Source of the DNA: Methylocystis iwaonis
Lineage (GTDB): Bacteria > Pseudomonadota > Alphaproteobacteria > Rhizobiales > Beijerinckiaceae
Reading direction: 5' to 3'
Length of the DNA: 64,000 nucleotides
Assembly (NCBI RefSeq): GCF_027925385.1
Contig: NZ_AP027143.1
Coordinates: 62,001-126,000 of the forward strand
Shown here: one piece after another, positions 52,715-60,887 of the stretch
Numbering within the stretch: the stretch's first letter is position 1
Layout: each line of letters begins with the position of its first letter
Translations under genes and position numbers: made by a program
Notes under the pieces: model-generated
Database searches by the model: none
The model's input: only the letters and a program-made list of their open reading frames with translations
Told to the model about the DNA's origin: nothing

Positions 52715-53524
52715 ATGATTTCATCGAGTCCATCGGCAGTCCGCGCCGGACACGTCGAACTGCGCAATCTCACGGTCGCTTATCGTGGCGCGGCGGCGTT
52801 GCGAGATTTCGGGATCGCGGCGGAGCCGGGGCAATTCATCTGCTTTCTCGGCCCTTCGGGCTGTGGCAAATCCACCGCCTTGAATGCCATCGCCGGCTTT
52901 CTTCCCCCAACCTCCGGTGAGGTTCTTGTCGATGGCGCGCCGATCCGCGGGCCGGGCGCCGACCGTGGCGTCGTCTTCCAGCACTATTCGCTGTTTCCAT
53001 GGAAGACGGCCGTGGCGAACATCGCCTTTGGTCTGCGCATGCGAGGGATCGGAAGCGCCGAAGCGCGACGGGCGGCGTACGAGTGGATCGATCGCGTCGG
53101 GCTATCCGGTTTCGCCGACCGCTATCCCCACACGCTCTCGGGCGGCATGCAGCAACGCGTCGCGATCGCGCGTGCATTGATCAACCGGCCCTCGGTCTTG
53201 TTGATGGACGAGCCATTCGGCGCGCTCGACGCGCAGGCGCGCGCGCTCATGCAGGAGTTGCTGCTCGATCTCTGGCGAGACGTCGGCGCCACTATATTCT
53301 TTGTCACCCATGATGTGGACGAAGCGATCTATCTGGCGGACAGAGTGATTGTCTTCAGCGCCGCGCCGGGGCGCGTCATACTCGATTTGCCCATCGACTT
53401 GCCGAGTCCCCGCCCCCCGGACATCTCCGCGAGCGGCCCCTTCAATGCGGCGAAGTTGCAGTGCCTCGAGCTGATTCGTCGCGAGGGTCGTCGGATCTTC
53501 GACCTGTCGGAGTCCGCTGCGTGA
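52715..53524 (+). CDS. ABC transporter ATP-binding protein, NrtD/SsuB/TauB type
   Basis: About 269 residues. Walker A is GPSGCGKST, the Q loop FQHYSLFPWKT, the signature LSGGMQQRVAIARAL and Walker B VLLMDEPFGALD, followed by the H loop VTHDVDEAIYLADRVIV. This subgroup serves nitrate, sulfonate, taurine or bicarbonate importers. The start is uncertain: ATG at 52715 or at 52694, since neither has a clear ribosome site. It is divergent from the AprA-like gene and coupled to the permease gene by a GTGA or nearby start. Confidence 0.9.
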   Translation: MISSSPSAVRAGHVELRNLTVAYRGAAALRDFGIAAEPGQFICFLGPSGCGKSTALNAIAGFLPPTSGEVLVDGAPIRGPGADRGVVFQHYSLFPWKTAVANIAFGLRMRGIGSAEARRAAYEWIDRVGLSGFADRYPHTLSGGMQQRVAIARALINRPSVLLMDEPFGALDAQARALMQELLLDLWRDVGATIFFVTHDVDEAIYLADRVIVFSAAPGRVILDLPIDLPSPRPPDISASGPFNAAKLQCLELIRREGRRIFDLSESAA

Positions 53525-53529
53525 CCGTC

Positions 53530-54366
53530 ATGCAAGTCATACGCAGGGGAATCCGAGCCGATGAGCTTCGTCCCGCTGGTTCGAAAACGAATATCACCCC
53601 GGCGTGGCGCTGGAGCGTGAGAATTTTTTCTCTCGTGGCGCTTCTCGCGGCCTGGCAATATGCCTCCCTGTCGAAGGCGCACTTCTCCTTCCTCACCTTC
53701 GCCTTCACGCCCGCTCCGACGCAGGTGTTCGACTCGCTCCTCGAGCTTTCGCATTCGGGAAGGCTGCTGTCGCATGTCGAGGCCAGCCTCGCGCGCGTTC
53801 TCGCAGGCTATGCTCTCGCCTCTTTATTTGGAATCGCTCTCGGCGGCCTCGTTGCGCGCAGGCCCTTTTTTGAGGACGCGCTGCTGACGCCTCTCGAACT
53901 CCTGCGGCCGATTCCCGCGGTCGCCTGGATACCTCTTGCGATCCTGATGTTCCCGTCGTCCGAAGCGTCGATGGTTTTCATCACCTTCATGGGCGCGCTG
54001 TTCCCAATCTTGCTCAACACGATTCATGGCGTGCGGGACATTGACGCCCGGCTCATCGCATCCGCGCGCTCACTGGGCGCCGGCGGCGTCACTGTCGTCG
54101 TCGAAGTGGTGCTGCCAGGCGCCTTGCCGAGCATATTCACCGGCCTCGCGATCGGCATGGGAACGAGTTGGTTCTGCCTCGTGACCGCAGAGATGATTTC
54201 GGGCCAGTTCGGCGTCGGCTATTTCACCTGGGAATCCTACACCCTCCAGAATTACCCAGATATCGTCGCGGGCATGGCGATCATCGGCGTTCTCGGTTTC
54301 CTGAGCAGCGCCATCGTCAGACGGATCGGCTGCGCGCTCACACCATGGCGGGAAGAAAGCCAGTGA
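53530..54366 (+). CDS. ABC transporter permease, SsuC/TauC type
   Basis: About 278 residues with six hydrophobic helices (for example FSLVALLAAWQYASL and GYALASLFGIALGGLVA). The EAA loop contacting the ATPase is visible as SARSLGAGGVTVVVEVVLPGALPSIFTGL. It matches permeases of the nitrate/sulfonate/taurine/bicarbonate class. The ATG at 53530 is in frame with a GTG at 53521 that would overlap the ATPase stop. It is the middle gene of the importer operon. Confidence 0.9.
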   Translation: MQVIRRGIRADELRPAGSKTNITPAWRWSVRIFSLVALLAAWQYASLSKAHFSFLTFAFTPAPTQVFDSLLELSHSGRLLSHVEASLARVLAGYALASLFGIALGGLVARRPFFEDALLTPLELLRPIPAVAWIPLAILMFPSSEASMVFITFMGALFPILLNTIHGVRDIDARLIASARSLGAGGVTVVVEVVLPGALPSIFTGLAIGMGTSWFCLVTAEMISGQFGVGYFTWESYTLQNYPDIVAGMAIIGVLGFLSSAIVRRIGCALTPWREESQ

Positions 54367-54399
54367 TCGCGTCGCCTCGAAAGCACGGGTGAAATTGAA

Positions 54400-55797
54400 A
54401 TGCGACTGCTTCGAATCTGCGGCATTCTTTCATGGATCCTTGCGACGCCGATGGGCGCGGCTGCGGAAACAATTCGCATCGCGATCGGAACGCAGGATAC
54501 GACGATCAATTGCGCCGCGGGCGGACTACTGATTCGCGAACTCGATCTTCTGCGGCGCCATCTCCCGCATGACGGCAAGTATAAGGACGCGACATACGAC
54601 ATTCAGTGGAAGAATTTCTCGAGCGGCGCGCCGATCACGAATGAAATGGTCGCGGGCAAGCTCGATGTCGGCGTGATGGCCGACTTCCCCGGCGCGCTGA
54701 ACGGCGTCGCCTTCAAGAAGGCCGGCAAAAGCAGCCGGTTCATCACGGTGCTGTCCGGCAGCATCCGCGGAAGCGGCAATGGCGTCGTCGTGCCGATCGC
54801 TTCGCCGGCGCAATCGCTCGCTGAGTTGAAGGGCAAGACGATCTCCGTGCCCTTTGCTTCGACAGCGCATGGCATGCTGCTGCGCGCTGTCGCTGATCTC
54901 GGCTGGGATCCGGGGCGCGACGTGAAGATCATCGCGCAGGCTCCCGAGGTCGCAGGTTCGGCGCTGCAAAGCGGGCAGATCGACGCGCACGCCGACTTCG
55001 TGCCTTTCGCGGAACTTTTTCCTGCGCGCGGCTTTGCCCGCAAGATCTTCGATGGCGCCCAGGCGGGCGTTCCGACTTTCCACGGCGCTCTCGTGGACTC
55101 TGATTACGCCGAGAAATATCCAGAGCTTGTCGTCGCCTATCTCCGCGCCGTCATCGACGCGAACAGGCTGTTGGCCGGCGAGCCGGAAAAATACAGCGAG
55201 TTGATCGCCAAGGCCACCGGCATCGACGCCCCTGTCGTCTATCTCTTTCATGGCCCACTCGGACTTCAGACACGCGACCTGACGTGGAAGAAGGAGTATC
55301 GACAGGATCTCGCGACCTCGATCGAAACGCTCAAGCTGTTGAAGCGCGCCGACACCGGCCTCGATCTCGAAACATTCATCGACGATAGATTTCTCCGCGC
55401 CGCTTTCAAGGCGTCTGGACTCGACTACGACACTGAGCTTGCGCACTACGCCTCGACGACGAGTGAGCTGATGACCGAAGTGAGCCTTTCCGCAGAGCTC
55501 TGGTTGGAGGGCGAGTCCAAAGTCCACCGCTATGCATCGCCGGACGCGGCGTTCGCCGCTCTGACCCAGTTCGAAACGCAAGGCAAGAAAATCCGCGCCG
55601 CCTATGCGCAGGACCGCAGCAACGGCATCAAGATATTTGCCAACCGCGCCTGGTATGTCGCCGCGTCATCAGGGCGGCTCGATGCGTTTTTCTCGAAAGC
55701 CGACGCGGAATCCTTCGCCGCGAAGTCGGGCGGAAAGGTGCAGGACTTCGACGCGATCCTTCAAAGTAAACCGAGCCCAACTCGGAGGCCAGGATGA
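54400..55797 (+). CDS. ABC substrate-binding protein with NosL-like C-terminal tail
   Basis: 465 residues. A signal peptide ends near MGAAA-ET. Residues about 25-330 are a SsuA/TauA/NrtA-type binding protein (TIRIAIGTQDTTINCAAGGLL, MVAGKLDVGVMADFPGALNGV, EVAGSALQSGQIDAHADFVPF). The extra last 110 residues end with a segment resembling the copper-chaperone NosL (ANRAWYVAASSGRLDAFFSK, then FAAKSGGKVQDFDAIL). Typical family members are about 330 residues, so the tail is an addition. The two-domain arrangement suggests a metal-linked or otherwise unusual ligand. It overlaps the following GNAT gene by 4 bases. Confidence 0.82.
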   Translation: MRLLRICGILSWILATPMGAAAETIRIAIGTQDTTINCAAGGLLIRELDLLRRHLPHDGKYKDATYDIQWKNFSSGAPITNEMVAGKLDVGVMADFPGALNGVAFKKAGKSSRFITVLSGSIRGSGNGVVVPIASPAQSLAELKGKTISVPFASTAHGMLLRAVADLGWDPGRDVKIIAQAPEVAGSALQSGQIDAHADFVPFAELFPARGFARKIFDGAQAGVPTFHGALVDSDYAEKYPELVVAYLRAVIDANRLLAGEPEKYSELIAKATGIDAPVVYLFHGPLGLQTRDLTWKKEYRQDLATSIETLKLLKRADTGLDLETFIDDRFLRAAFKASGLDYDTELAHYASTTSELMTEVSLSAELWLEGESKVHRYASPDAAFAALTQFETQGKKIRAAYAQDRSNGIKIFANRAWYVAASSGRLDAFFSKADAESFAAKSGGKVQDFDAILQSKPSPTRRPG

Positions 55798-56384
55798 GCC
55801 TGCAAAGCATTCCGACGCTTCGTGGCCCGGATATGCTATTGCGAGAATTTCGTGCAGGTGATGCGCGGGAGCGTTTCGAGCTCGGAAACGACCCCGCAAT
55901 CATGCGAATGTTTGGAGTGGACCCGACTGACATCCCGGCGCTGACAGAGGCCGGCGTCCGCCGCTGGGTCGATGATTTGGCAAAGCATCCCCACGCCTGG
56001 GCGATCGAACACGAAGGGAGCTGGCTCGGCGAAATCAGGCTCGACAAAATGAACAAGCAGGATCGTCGCGCGCAATTGGCGATCGGGCTCTATGACCCAC
56101 ACAAGCTTGGGCGCGGTCTCGGCAGACAGGCAATACTTATCCTCCTTCGCTACGCCTTTGACGCGCTCGCCTTGCATCGCATCAGCGTGCGCGTCGTTTC
56201 CTACAACGCGCGAGCTATCGCCTGTTACCGCGCATGCGGCTTTGTAGAGGAAGGACGGGAACGCGAAGCGGCGCGCGTCGGCGACGAATGGCGCGATGAT
56301 GTGATCATGGGACTTCTCGCGCACGAGTTCGATAGTTCGAAATCATTAAGCAAGTTCTCGGGGTCTGTCGCAAATTTTGCGTGA
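55794..56384 (+). CDS. RimJ/RimL-type GNAT acetyltransferase, C-terminus altered by an IS end
   Basis: 196 residues. It has the family opening LRGPDMLLREFRAGDARERFELGND, a motif A region (IGLYDPHKLGRGLGRQAILILLRYAFDAL) and the C-terminal NARAIACYRACGFVEEGREREAARVGDEWRDDVIMGLL. Such enzymes acetylate an N-terminal Ser/Ala or a small substrate. The ATG overlaps the binding-protein stop (ATGA). The final residues (SGSVANFA) are read from an IS6-type terminal repeat at 56361, so the natural end of the protein has been replaced. Whether it still works is unknown. Confidence 0.85.
   Translation: MSLQSIPTLRGPDMLLREFRAGDARERFELGNDPAIMRMFGVDPTDIPALTEAGVRRWVDDLAKHPHAWAIEHEGSWLGEIRLDKMNKQDRRAQLAIGLYDPHKLGRGLGRQAILILLRYAFDALALHRISVRVVSYNARAIACYRACGFVEEGREREAARVGDEWRDDVIMGLLAHEFDSSKSLSKFSGSVANFA
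56361..56383. repeat. IS6-type terminal inverted repeat, left end
   Basis: 23 bases beginning GGGGTCTGTCGCAAATTTTG match, in inverse orientation, the right end at 60799-60821 with 21 of 23 positions identical. Sequence further inside (CAGCGGGCCTCTCG) is shared as well. It lies inside the last codons of the GNAT gene. The two ends bound a 4.46-kb block. Confidence 0.85.
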
Positions 56385-56495
56385 GTGCGAGACGCGCGAC
56401 AGCGGGCCTCTCGAGGCTTGAACCGCATAGAGAAACCACAAAATCATATCCCTATCTCAGTCGTCCTGAACTCCCCCGGGCCCCAGCAGCGCCAT

Positions 56496-57212
56496 TCAGT
56501 CCAGATGTGCGACGACAAGAAGACGCTTAATCTCGCCTGATTCAAAGGCACGCAAAAAGGCTGCGTAATCCTTGAAAACCACGCAACCGTTCGAGTCGCC
56601 TTTGGGCCCGAGCATATAAGTATGGGCGAGCAGGCCGGTGCGACCGAAGGTATTTGCGTCGCCAACAGGAACGAGACGTAGGGCCCGGACGCCATGAAAG
56701 GGCTGTTCCCTCAGCGTAATTTCGTAGGTGCTAGGCGGCGTTGCGCCGCGCATAGGTTCGTGAACAAAGCGAGGGTCATCAAGTCGCGCGCCGAGCCCTG
56801 AATGCGCCTCCAAGCGCTGGCCGTTCGGCAGATAAACTGTATGTGCGGCGATATCATATACGGCAGTGGCGAAGCCGAACCGTCTCAAAAGAAACGAATC
56901 GCCCTCTGGGGGTGCAATTTTGAGATTTGCCCGGCTGACCATGCGGTTGGATGCATCGGTCTGGTCAGATACAGCTCTTTCGGACGCGATACATCGGTCC
57001 GCCATTTTCACTGGGTATCCGAGGTCCCTCCACAGCTTGCAGCCATGGTCAGGAGCGAAGTGGGCGAGGAGGCCGAGCGTGAAAACGGCGCATGCGGCAA
57101 TGGCGAGTCCTATTGAAGTTGCCGTGCGAAAGCGAACCTCGAACGCCTGTATTCCTGTCGCGAGTAAAACCAGAACGGCGGTGATCAAGAGACAAGAGGA
57201 TAAATATTCCAT
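56496..57212 (-). CDS. Tlde1/DUF2778-like L,D-transpeptidase with membrane anchor
   Basis: 238 residues. Two hydrophobic helices at the start (CLLITAVLVLLATGIQAFEV and SIGLAIAACAVFTLGLLAHF) are followed by a periplasmic domain. It has NGQRLEAHSGLG, GATPPSTYEITLREQPFHG and the catalytic His/Cys pair in LAHTYMLGPKGDSNGCVVF. This matches DUF2778, the fold of the peptidoglycan-targeting Tlde1 effectors. The anchored version may act on the cell's own wall or as an immunity-linked factor. No secretion genes lie nearby. It lies within the block bounded by IS6-type ends. Confidence 0.75.
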   Translation of the reverse strand: MEYLSSCLLITAVLVLLATGIQAFEVRFRTATSIGLAIAACAVFTLGLLAHFAPDHGCKLWRDLGYPVKMADRCIASERAVSDQTDASNRMVSRANLKIAPPEGDSFLLRRFGFATAVYDIAAHTVYLPNGQRLEAHSGLGARLDDPRFVHEPMRGATPPSTYEITLREQPFHGVRALRLVPVGDANTFGRTGLLAHTYMLGPKGDSNGCVVFKDYAAFLRAFESGEIKRLLVVAHLD

Positions 57213-57479
57213 CAGAGCTCACTTTAAAGCAGATGAATTTGGGCAAGCCTTGGTCGGCTCATGTTGCAACAGGCGGGAAAATATGATGGGTGAAGTTGCA
57301 ACCAATCGGCGTCGACAGCCGTCTCCCCAAGTTTCATTTGAGAAGTGACATCCATCATGTGATGGGGTGGTGCAAGCGGCTTGTCGTCTCGATCTCAACG
57401 GGTGTCGGGCTATCATTTTTTTGTGCCAATTGGTTCGACCGCTGGACGCGGGCACGCTTGAAAATAGTCTACGGTCGGG

Positions 57480-57905
57480 TCAACGCAGATGCGAAGGCGC
57501 CTGGGGATTGTTGTCCGGATTGGTGTCGTGTTTCGAAAGCGAAACAATCAGCCCTTGTGCGACCAGCGGCGCAAGATCCGCCTCGAGTGCGTCGGCGCGG
57601 GCCTTGTCGTATACCTCGTCGCCATTGACATAGACTGCGAAGGACAGGGAATGCTTGGCCTTTTTCGACGGATCCTCGATCGTGGCCTTCGTCCATTTGT
57701 AGAGCGGGAAAGCATCAACGCTGCTCCGTTCCGCCTGCGTGACGTAATTGACGAAGGCGTCGTAGGTGCTGATGGCCGTCGCGCTATGACGGGCGAGAGC
57801 TTCTGCGATTGGCCTGAAGGCGGGATCATCCGGACGATGGCGCGCGCGGTCGGGCTGCTGCTCGTCGAGCCTGAAACGGATTTGATAGGCCCAGTGGGCG
57901 CTCAT
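57480..57905 (-). CDS. Conserved-looking cytoplasmic protein of unknown function
   Basis: About 141 residues, no signal peptide. It shows ordered alternation of helices and strands (HWAYQIRFRLDEQQPDRARH, HSLSFAVYVNGDEVYDKARA) and ends with a charged tail. No family is recognised. AAGGAC lies 6 bases before the ATG at 57905. It is downstream of the sterol desaturase gene in the fae operon, with a gap of 25 bases, so it is likely cotranscribed. Confidence 0.65.
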   Translation of the reverse strand: MSAHWAYQIRFRLDEQQPDRARHRPDDPAFRPIAEALARHSATAISTYDAFVNYVTQAERSSVDAFPLYKWTKATIEDPSKKAKHSLSFAVYVNGDEVYDKARADALEADLAPLVAQGLIVSLSKHDTNPDNNPQAPSHLR

Positions 57906-57930
57906 GTTGAGTCCTTTCGAAAGATTGCCC

Positions 57931-58815
57931 TCATGCGCGACTCTGCTCGACCGGGGCGCGAGACGGTGTGCGGCTGAACCAGTAAGAGGCGCTGTTGTAG
58001 TCGGATTGCCGCCGGCGCGATTGGAACATCGGCACGAAGAGCTGCACCCACCAGCGCTCCCTTCCGTATTCAAGGTCGTTCTCGACACCGGACGCCGGCG
58101 GATAGCGACGGGTGATCAGCGCCGTTCCAAACAAGACGTCCCAGAAGAAGAGTAGGTTTCCGAAGTTGCCGCGGTAATGACCGACGCCGTCCGCCTCGCT
58201 GAGCGCGTGATGGGCGAAATGCGTCGCCGGGGTGGAGATTGTCCGCTCCACGATCCAGGCGATGGGCGACAGACGAGGCGACCGATACAGATATTGATCC
58301 CAGCGCAATTCGCTGTGCGCGGCCGTGACCACGAGGAGCTTCACCAGCCCGTAGGCGACGGCGAAGGGTCCGGCGCCGAGAGAGACGAAGAAGGCGTTCG
58401 TCCAGATGTTCGGCATGAGGAAGGAATAGAGGAAGCCGTTCCGGAAGGTCATGCGTGCACCCATATAGGGCGCCGAATGATGGGCGCGGTGCCAAAGCCA
58501 AGTGTATTTGGTGTGGCCCAGCCGATGCCACCAATATTGAACCATGTCCTCCCCGATCAGATAAACGGGGATCCAGGCCACCCAGCTCAAGTGGCTGAAC
58601 CTGTCCCGCCATTCCGGGACCAGCGCCGCGGCGCCGCCTAGGACCAGCGCGAAAACCGCCGGCCGGCTCGCCAGTGGAAAGGCGATCGAAGCGAGATCGA
58701 GCGTCGTTTCGTCTCTGTCGGCTTTCGACAGATCGAGCCGCCCGGCGGCGGCCTCGGCCACGCTGAGCAGCACAAGGATCACGAGCGCAGAGTGGTTGAG
58801 CAATGTGACGAGCAA
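57931..58815 (-). CDS. Sterol desaturase/fatty acid hydroxylase-family membrane enzyme
   Basis: 294 residues with four or five membrane segments. The di-iron histidine boxes HRLGH, HRAHH and HFAHH are complete. The family includes C-4/C-5 sterol oxidases, fatty acid and carotenoid hydroxylases; lipid hydroxylation or desaturation is the likely reaction. Position directly after the fae genes (33 bases) suggests coexpression with C1 metabolism, which is unusual. The substrate cannot be predicted. Confidence 0.88.
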   Translation of the reverse strand: MLVTLLNHSALVILVLLSVAEAAAGRLDLSKADRDETTLDLASIAFPLASRPAVFALVLGGAAALVPEWRDRFSHLSWVAWIPVYLIGEDMVQYWWHRLGHTKYTWLWHRAHHSAPYMGARMTFRNGFLYSFLMPNIWTNAFFVSLGAGPFAVAYGLVKLLVVTAAHSELRWDQYLYRSPRLSPIAWIVERTISTPATHFAHHALSEADGVGHYRGNFGNLLFFWDVLFGTALITRRYPPASGVENDLEYGRERWWVQLFVPMFQSRRRQSDYNSASYWFSRTPSRAPVEQSRA

Positions 58816-58847
58816 GACCTGCCGCCTTTCCGCTGGATGTCGCCGAC

Positions 58848-59410
58848 TCAGCCCGGCGCGAAGGGATGCTTGGCGGTGACGCGGGCCGAGAGGACAGATT
58901 TCGCCGACGGATCGCCCGCGAGCGCCCGCGCGATGGCCTCCTTCGTGGCGCGATAGTTGAAGTCCTGGATTTTCCTGTCGTCGGCGGCGTCCCAGTGAAT
59001 GAAGACTCCGACAGAGATGAAGAGGTCTTCCGCCTGCTCGACCGGGATGATTCCCTCGGCGACCGAGTCCGCGACAGCCTTGGCGACGCCGTGCTGCGCC
59101 GGTCCGAACAGCTGGATCGCCTGACGGGCATTCTTGATGGTCACCTTGTTAAACAGGATTGTGTAGGGCTTGACGAGAAGGTTCGGCGCAATGACCGCGA
59201 GCAAGGTGGTGAAGCCGGGCTTATTGTTGACGAGCGCATTGGCGAAGGCCTTTTCGGCGGCGCTGCCGCGCGGGCCGATCAGGAGATGATATGCGCGACC
59301 TCATTGCCGTCGCCAACGAGGGCCTCGCCGACGCCAAGCTTCGAAAGCCCGGCGCTTTGCTGCGTCGTTTTGGGCGCGAAAATGCTGAGAAACTTGGTTA
59401 GAAGCGACAT
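58848..59410 (-). pseudogene. Second fae-like gene, broken by a one-base deletion
   Basis: A paralogue of formaldehyde-activating enzyme with a 24-residue N-terminal extension (MSLLTKFLSIFAPK...). The first frame reads to GNEVAHIIS and stops, while the rest (from GPRGSAAE onward) lies in the next frame, with [20 protein letters not shown] and [19 protein letters not shown]. Adding one G near 59287 restores the [10 protein letters not shown] expected from the intact copy. Either it is decaying or one base was lost in sequencing. It lies 111 bases after fae. Confidence 0.88.
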
Positions 59411-59434
59411 CAAGACCTCTACTTGGGCGAGTTG

Positions 59435-59500
59435 GCTGCGGGTGCGGGAAACGCGGTCGCACCCGCAGCTTTCCCCGGGAGGACGGCAAGGCCGTCTCCC
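59435..59500. repeat. Two hairpins between the fae genes
   Basis: A perfect 12-base inverted repeat (GCTGCGGGTGCG at 59435-59446, partner 59458-59469, 11-base loop) is followed by a 10-bp stem with one bulge at 59477-59500. Neither has a T tract on the transcribed strand. They may stabilise fae mRNA or reduce expression of the downstream genes. Confidence 0.6.
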
Positions 59501-59521
59501 CAGCGGTTTGCGTTCGCTGGA

Positions 59522-60031
59522 TCAGTTGGCCGCGAACGGATGCTTCGCTTCGTTGCGCTTCGCGACGACTTCGGAAGCCTTCGGCTCGCCGGCGACCGCG
59601 CGCGCGATGGCCTCTTTCGTGGCCTGGTAGTTGTAGTCCTGGATCTTCTTGTCGTCATTTGCTTCCCAATGGATGAACACGCCCACCGAGATGAAAAGGT
59701 CGTCCGCCTCTTCGAGAGGAATGACGCCTTCGGCGACAGAGTCGGCGACGGCCTTGGCGACGCCATGCTGCGCCGGACCAAAGAGCTGCACCGCCTGCTT
59801 TGCGCCCTTGATGGTGACCTTGTTAAAAAGAATGGTGTTTGGCTTCGCGAGGAGATTGGGTGCGATCACGGCGAGCAGTGTCGTGAAGCCATCCTTGTTG
59901 TTGACGAGCGCATTGGCGAAGGCGAGCTCCGCCGCGGAGCCGCGCGGTCCAATCAGCAGATCGATGTGAGCAACTTCGTTCCCTTCGCCCACGAGGGACT
60001 CGCCGACGAGAAGCTTGTTGATTTTAGCCAT
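59522..60031 (-). CDS. fae: Formaldehyde-activating enzyme
   Basis: 169 residues. It catalyses condensation of formaldehyde with tetrahydromethanopterin, the entry into the H4MPT oxidation pathway of methylotrophs. Signatures are [20 protein letters not shown] (with the catalytic His), [19 protein letters not shown] and [19 protein letters not shown]. Length is that of canonical Fae. AAAGGA lies 8 bases before the ATG. It heads a leftward operon with a broken paralogue, a sterol desaturase-family gene and a small unknown gene. Its promoter is visible upstream. Confidence 0.96.
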   Translation of the reverse strand: MAKINKLLVGESLVGEGNEVAHIDLLIGPRGSAAELAFANALVNNKDGFTTLLAVIAPNLLAKPNTILFNKVTIKGAKQAVQLFGPAQHGVAKAVADSVAEGVIPLEEADDLFISVGVFIHWEANDDKKIQDYNYQATKEAIARAVAGEPKASEVVAKRNEAKHPFAAN

Positions 60032-60075
60032 GTAACAATCCTTTTGACGCGCCCGCCCCTCCGCGGGCCGTCATA

Positions 60076-60103
60076 ATCATACCTAATTGGTAGAGATTAG
60101 CAA
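60076..60103 (-). promoter_or_regulatory. Promoter of the fae operon
   Basis: On the minus strand TTGCTA (60098-60103) is followed after 16 bases by TATGAT (60076-60081), 4/6 and 5/6 matches to the -35 and -10 consensus. Transcription would start near 60069, about 38 bases before the fae ATG. Confidence 0.6.
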
Positions 60104-60339
60104 CGGTGTCGACCAAGTAAAATTCATCCGTCCCGACGCACGTAGTCGTCGGCGCCGCCCCGATCGTCACCAATAGCGCCATGGCCTGCCGTAGACGCCG
60201 GGCCCCTGGGCGGGGCGGAATAGGAGGCGGCCCGCCGGTCGGCGGCGCGATCAAGGTCGGTGTCGAGCAGACACTTGGAAAAGCCGTCCGTTCTTGGCTG
60301 AAAGCCCTAAGACCGGTAGCGGGTTTCGTCCGCCGCGCG

Positions 60340-60762
60340 TCGTTGCGCAAGCCACTATCAGGAGGCTCAAGGCGATCACAAGGCGACGGTGGACTTCCTG
60401 CTGACGGCAAAGCGGGATCGCAAAGCGGCGTTGCGGTTCCTGCGCCGAGCGATCGGCAGAACGGCGCGCCGAAGATGATCACGATCGACAAGAGTGGCGC
60501 CAGCACCGCTGCGATCGAGAGCTACAATGCAGAGAACGAGGCGGACATCGAGATCAGGCGAAGGAAATATCTGAACAACATCGTCGAACAGGACCGCCGA
60601 GCGATCAAGCGGGTGGTGCGGCCGGCGCTGGGGTTCAAATCCTTTCGCTCGGCCGCAGCAACGCTCGCCGGCGTCGAGCTCATGCACATGATCCGAAAAG
60701 GGCAGTTGCAAACGACGGGCAAATTGCGCCCAGCAAAGCAGTTCTATGCTCTCGCGGCGTAA
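60340..60762 (+). pseudogene. IS6-family transposase remnant B
   Basis: A partial IS6-family transposase. In one frame GHKATVDFLLTAKRDRKAAL and FLRRAIGR are read. After a frameshift near 60460 the chain continues ITIDKSGASTAAIESYNAEN, YLNNIVEQDRRAIKRV and GFKSFRSAAATLAGVELMHM to QFYALAA. The N-terminal third is missing. The 3' end and its terminal repeat (60799-60821) are intact, so the element was once complete on this side. It is closely similar to remnant A at 45966-46296. Confidence 0.9.
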
Positions 60763-60798
60763 GCCGCGAGAGGCCCGCTGCCCTGCCTCTCGAGGCTT

Positions 60799-60821
60799 AC
60801 GCAAAATTTACGACAGAACCC
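60799..60821. repeat. IS6-type terminal inverted repeat, right end
   Basis: This is the end of the element carrying remnant B; its reverse complement matches 56361-56383 at 21 of 23 positions. No matching 8-base target duplication is seen between the outer flanks of the two ends. Confidence 0.85.
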
Positions 60822-60887
60822 AAAATTTCCTGTGCTTTTTCGGTCGCCGCGAGTTCCGCGCTCATGCTGGAAGCCCGCCATCAATGA

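Noticed and set aside
59301..60076. Rightward frames overlapping the fae genes
   Set aside because: Antisense shadows of two recognisable fae genes.
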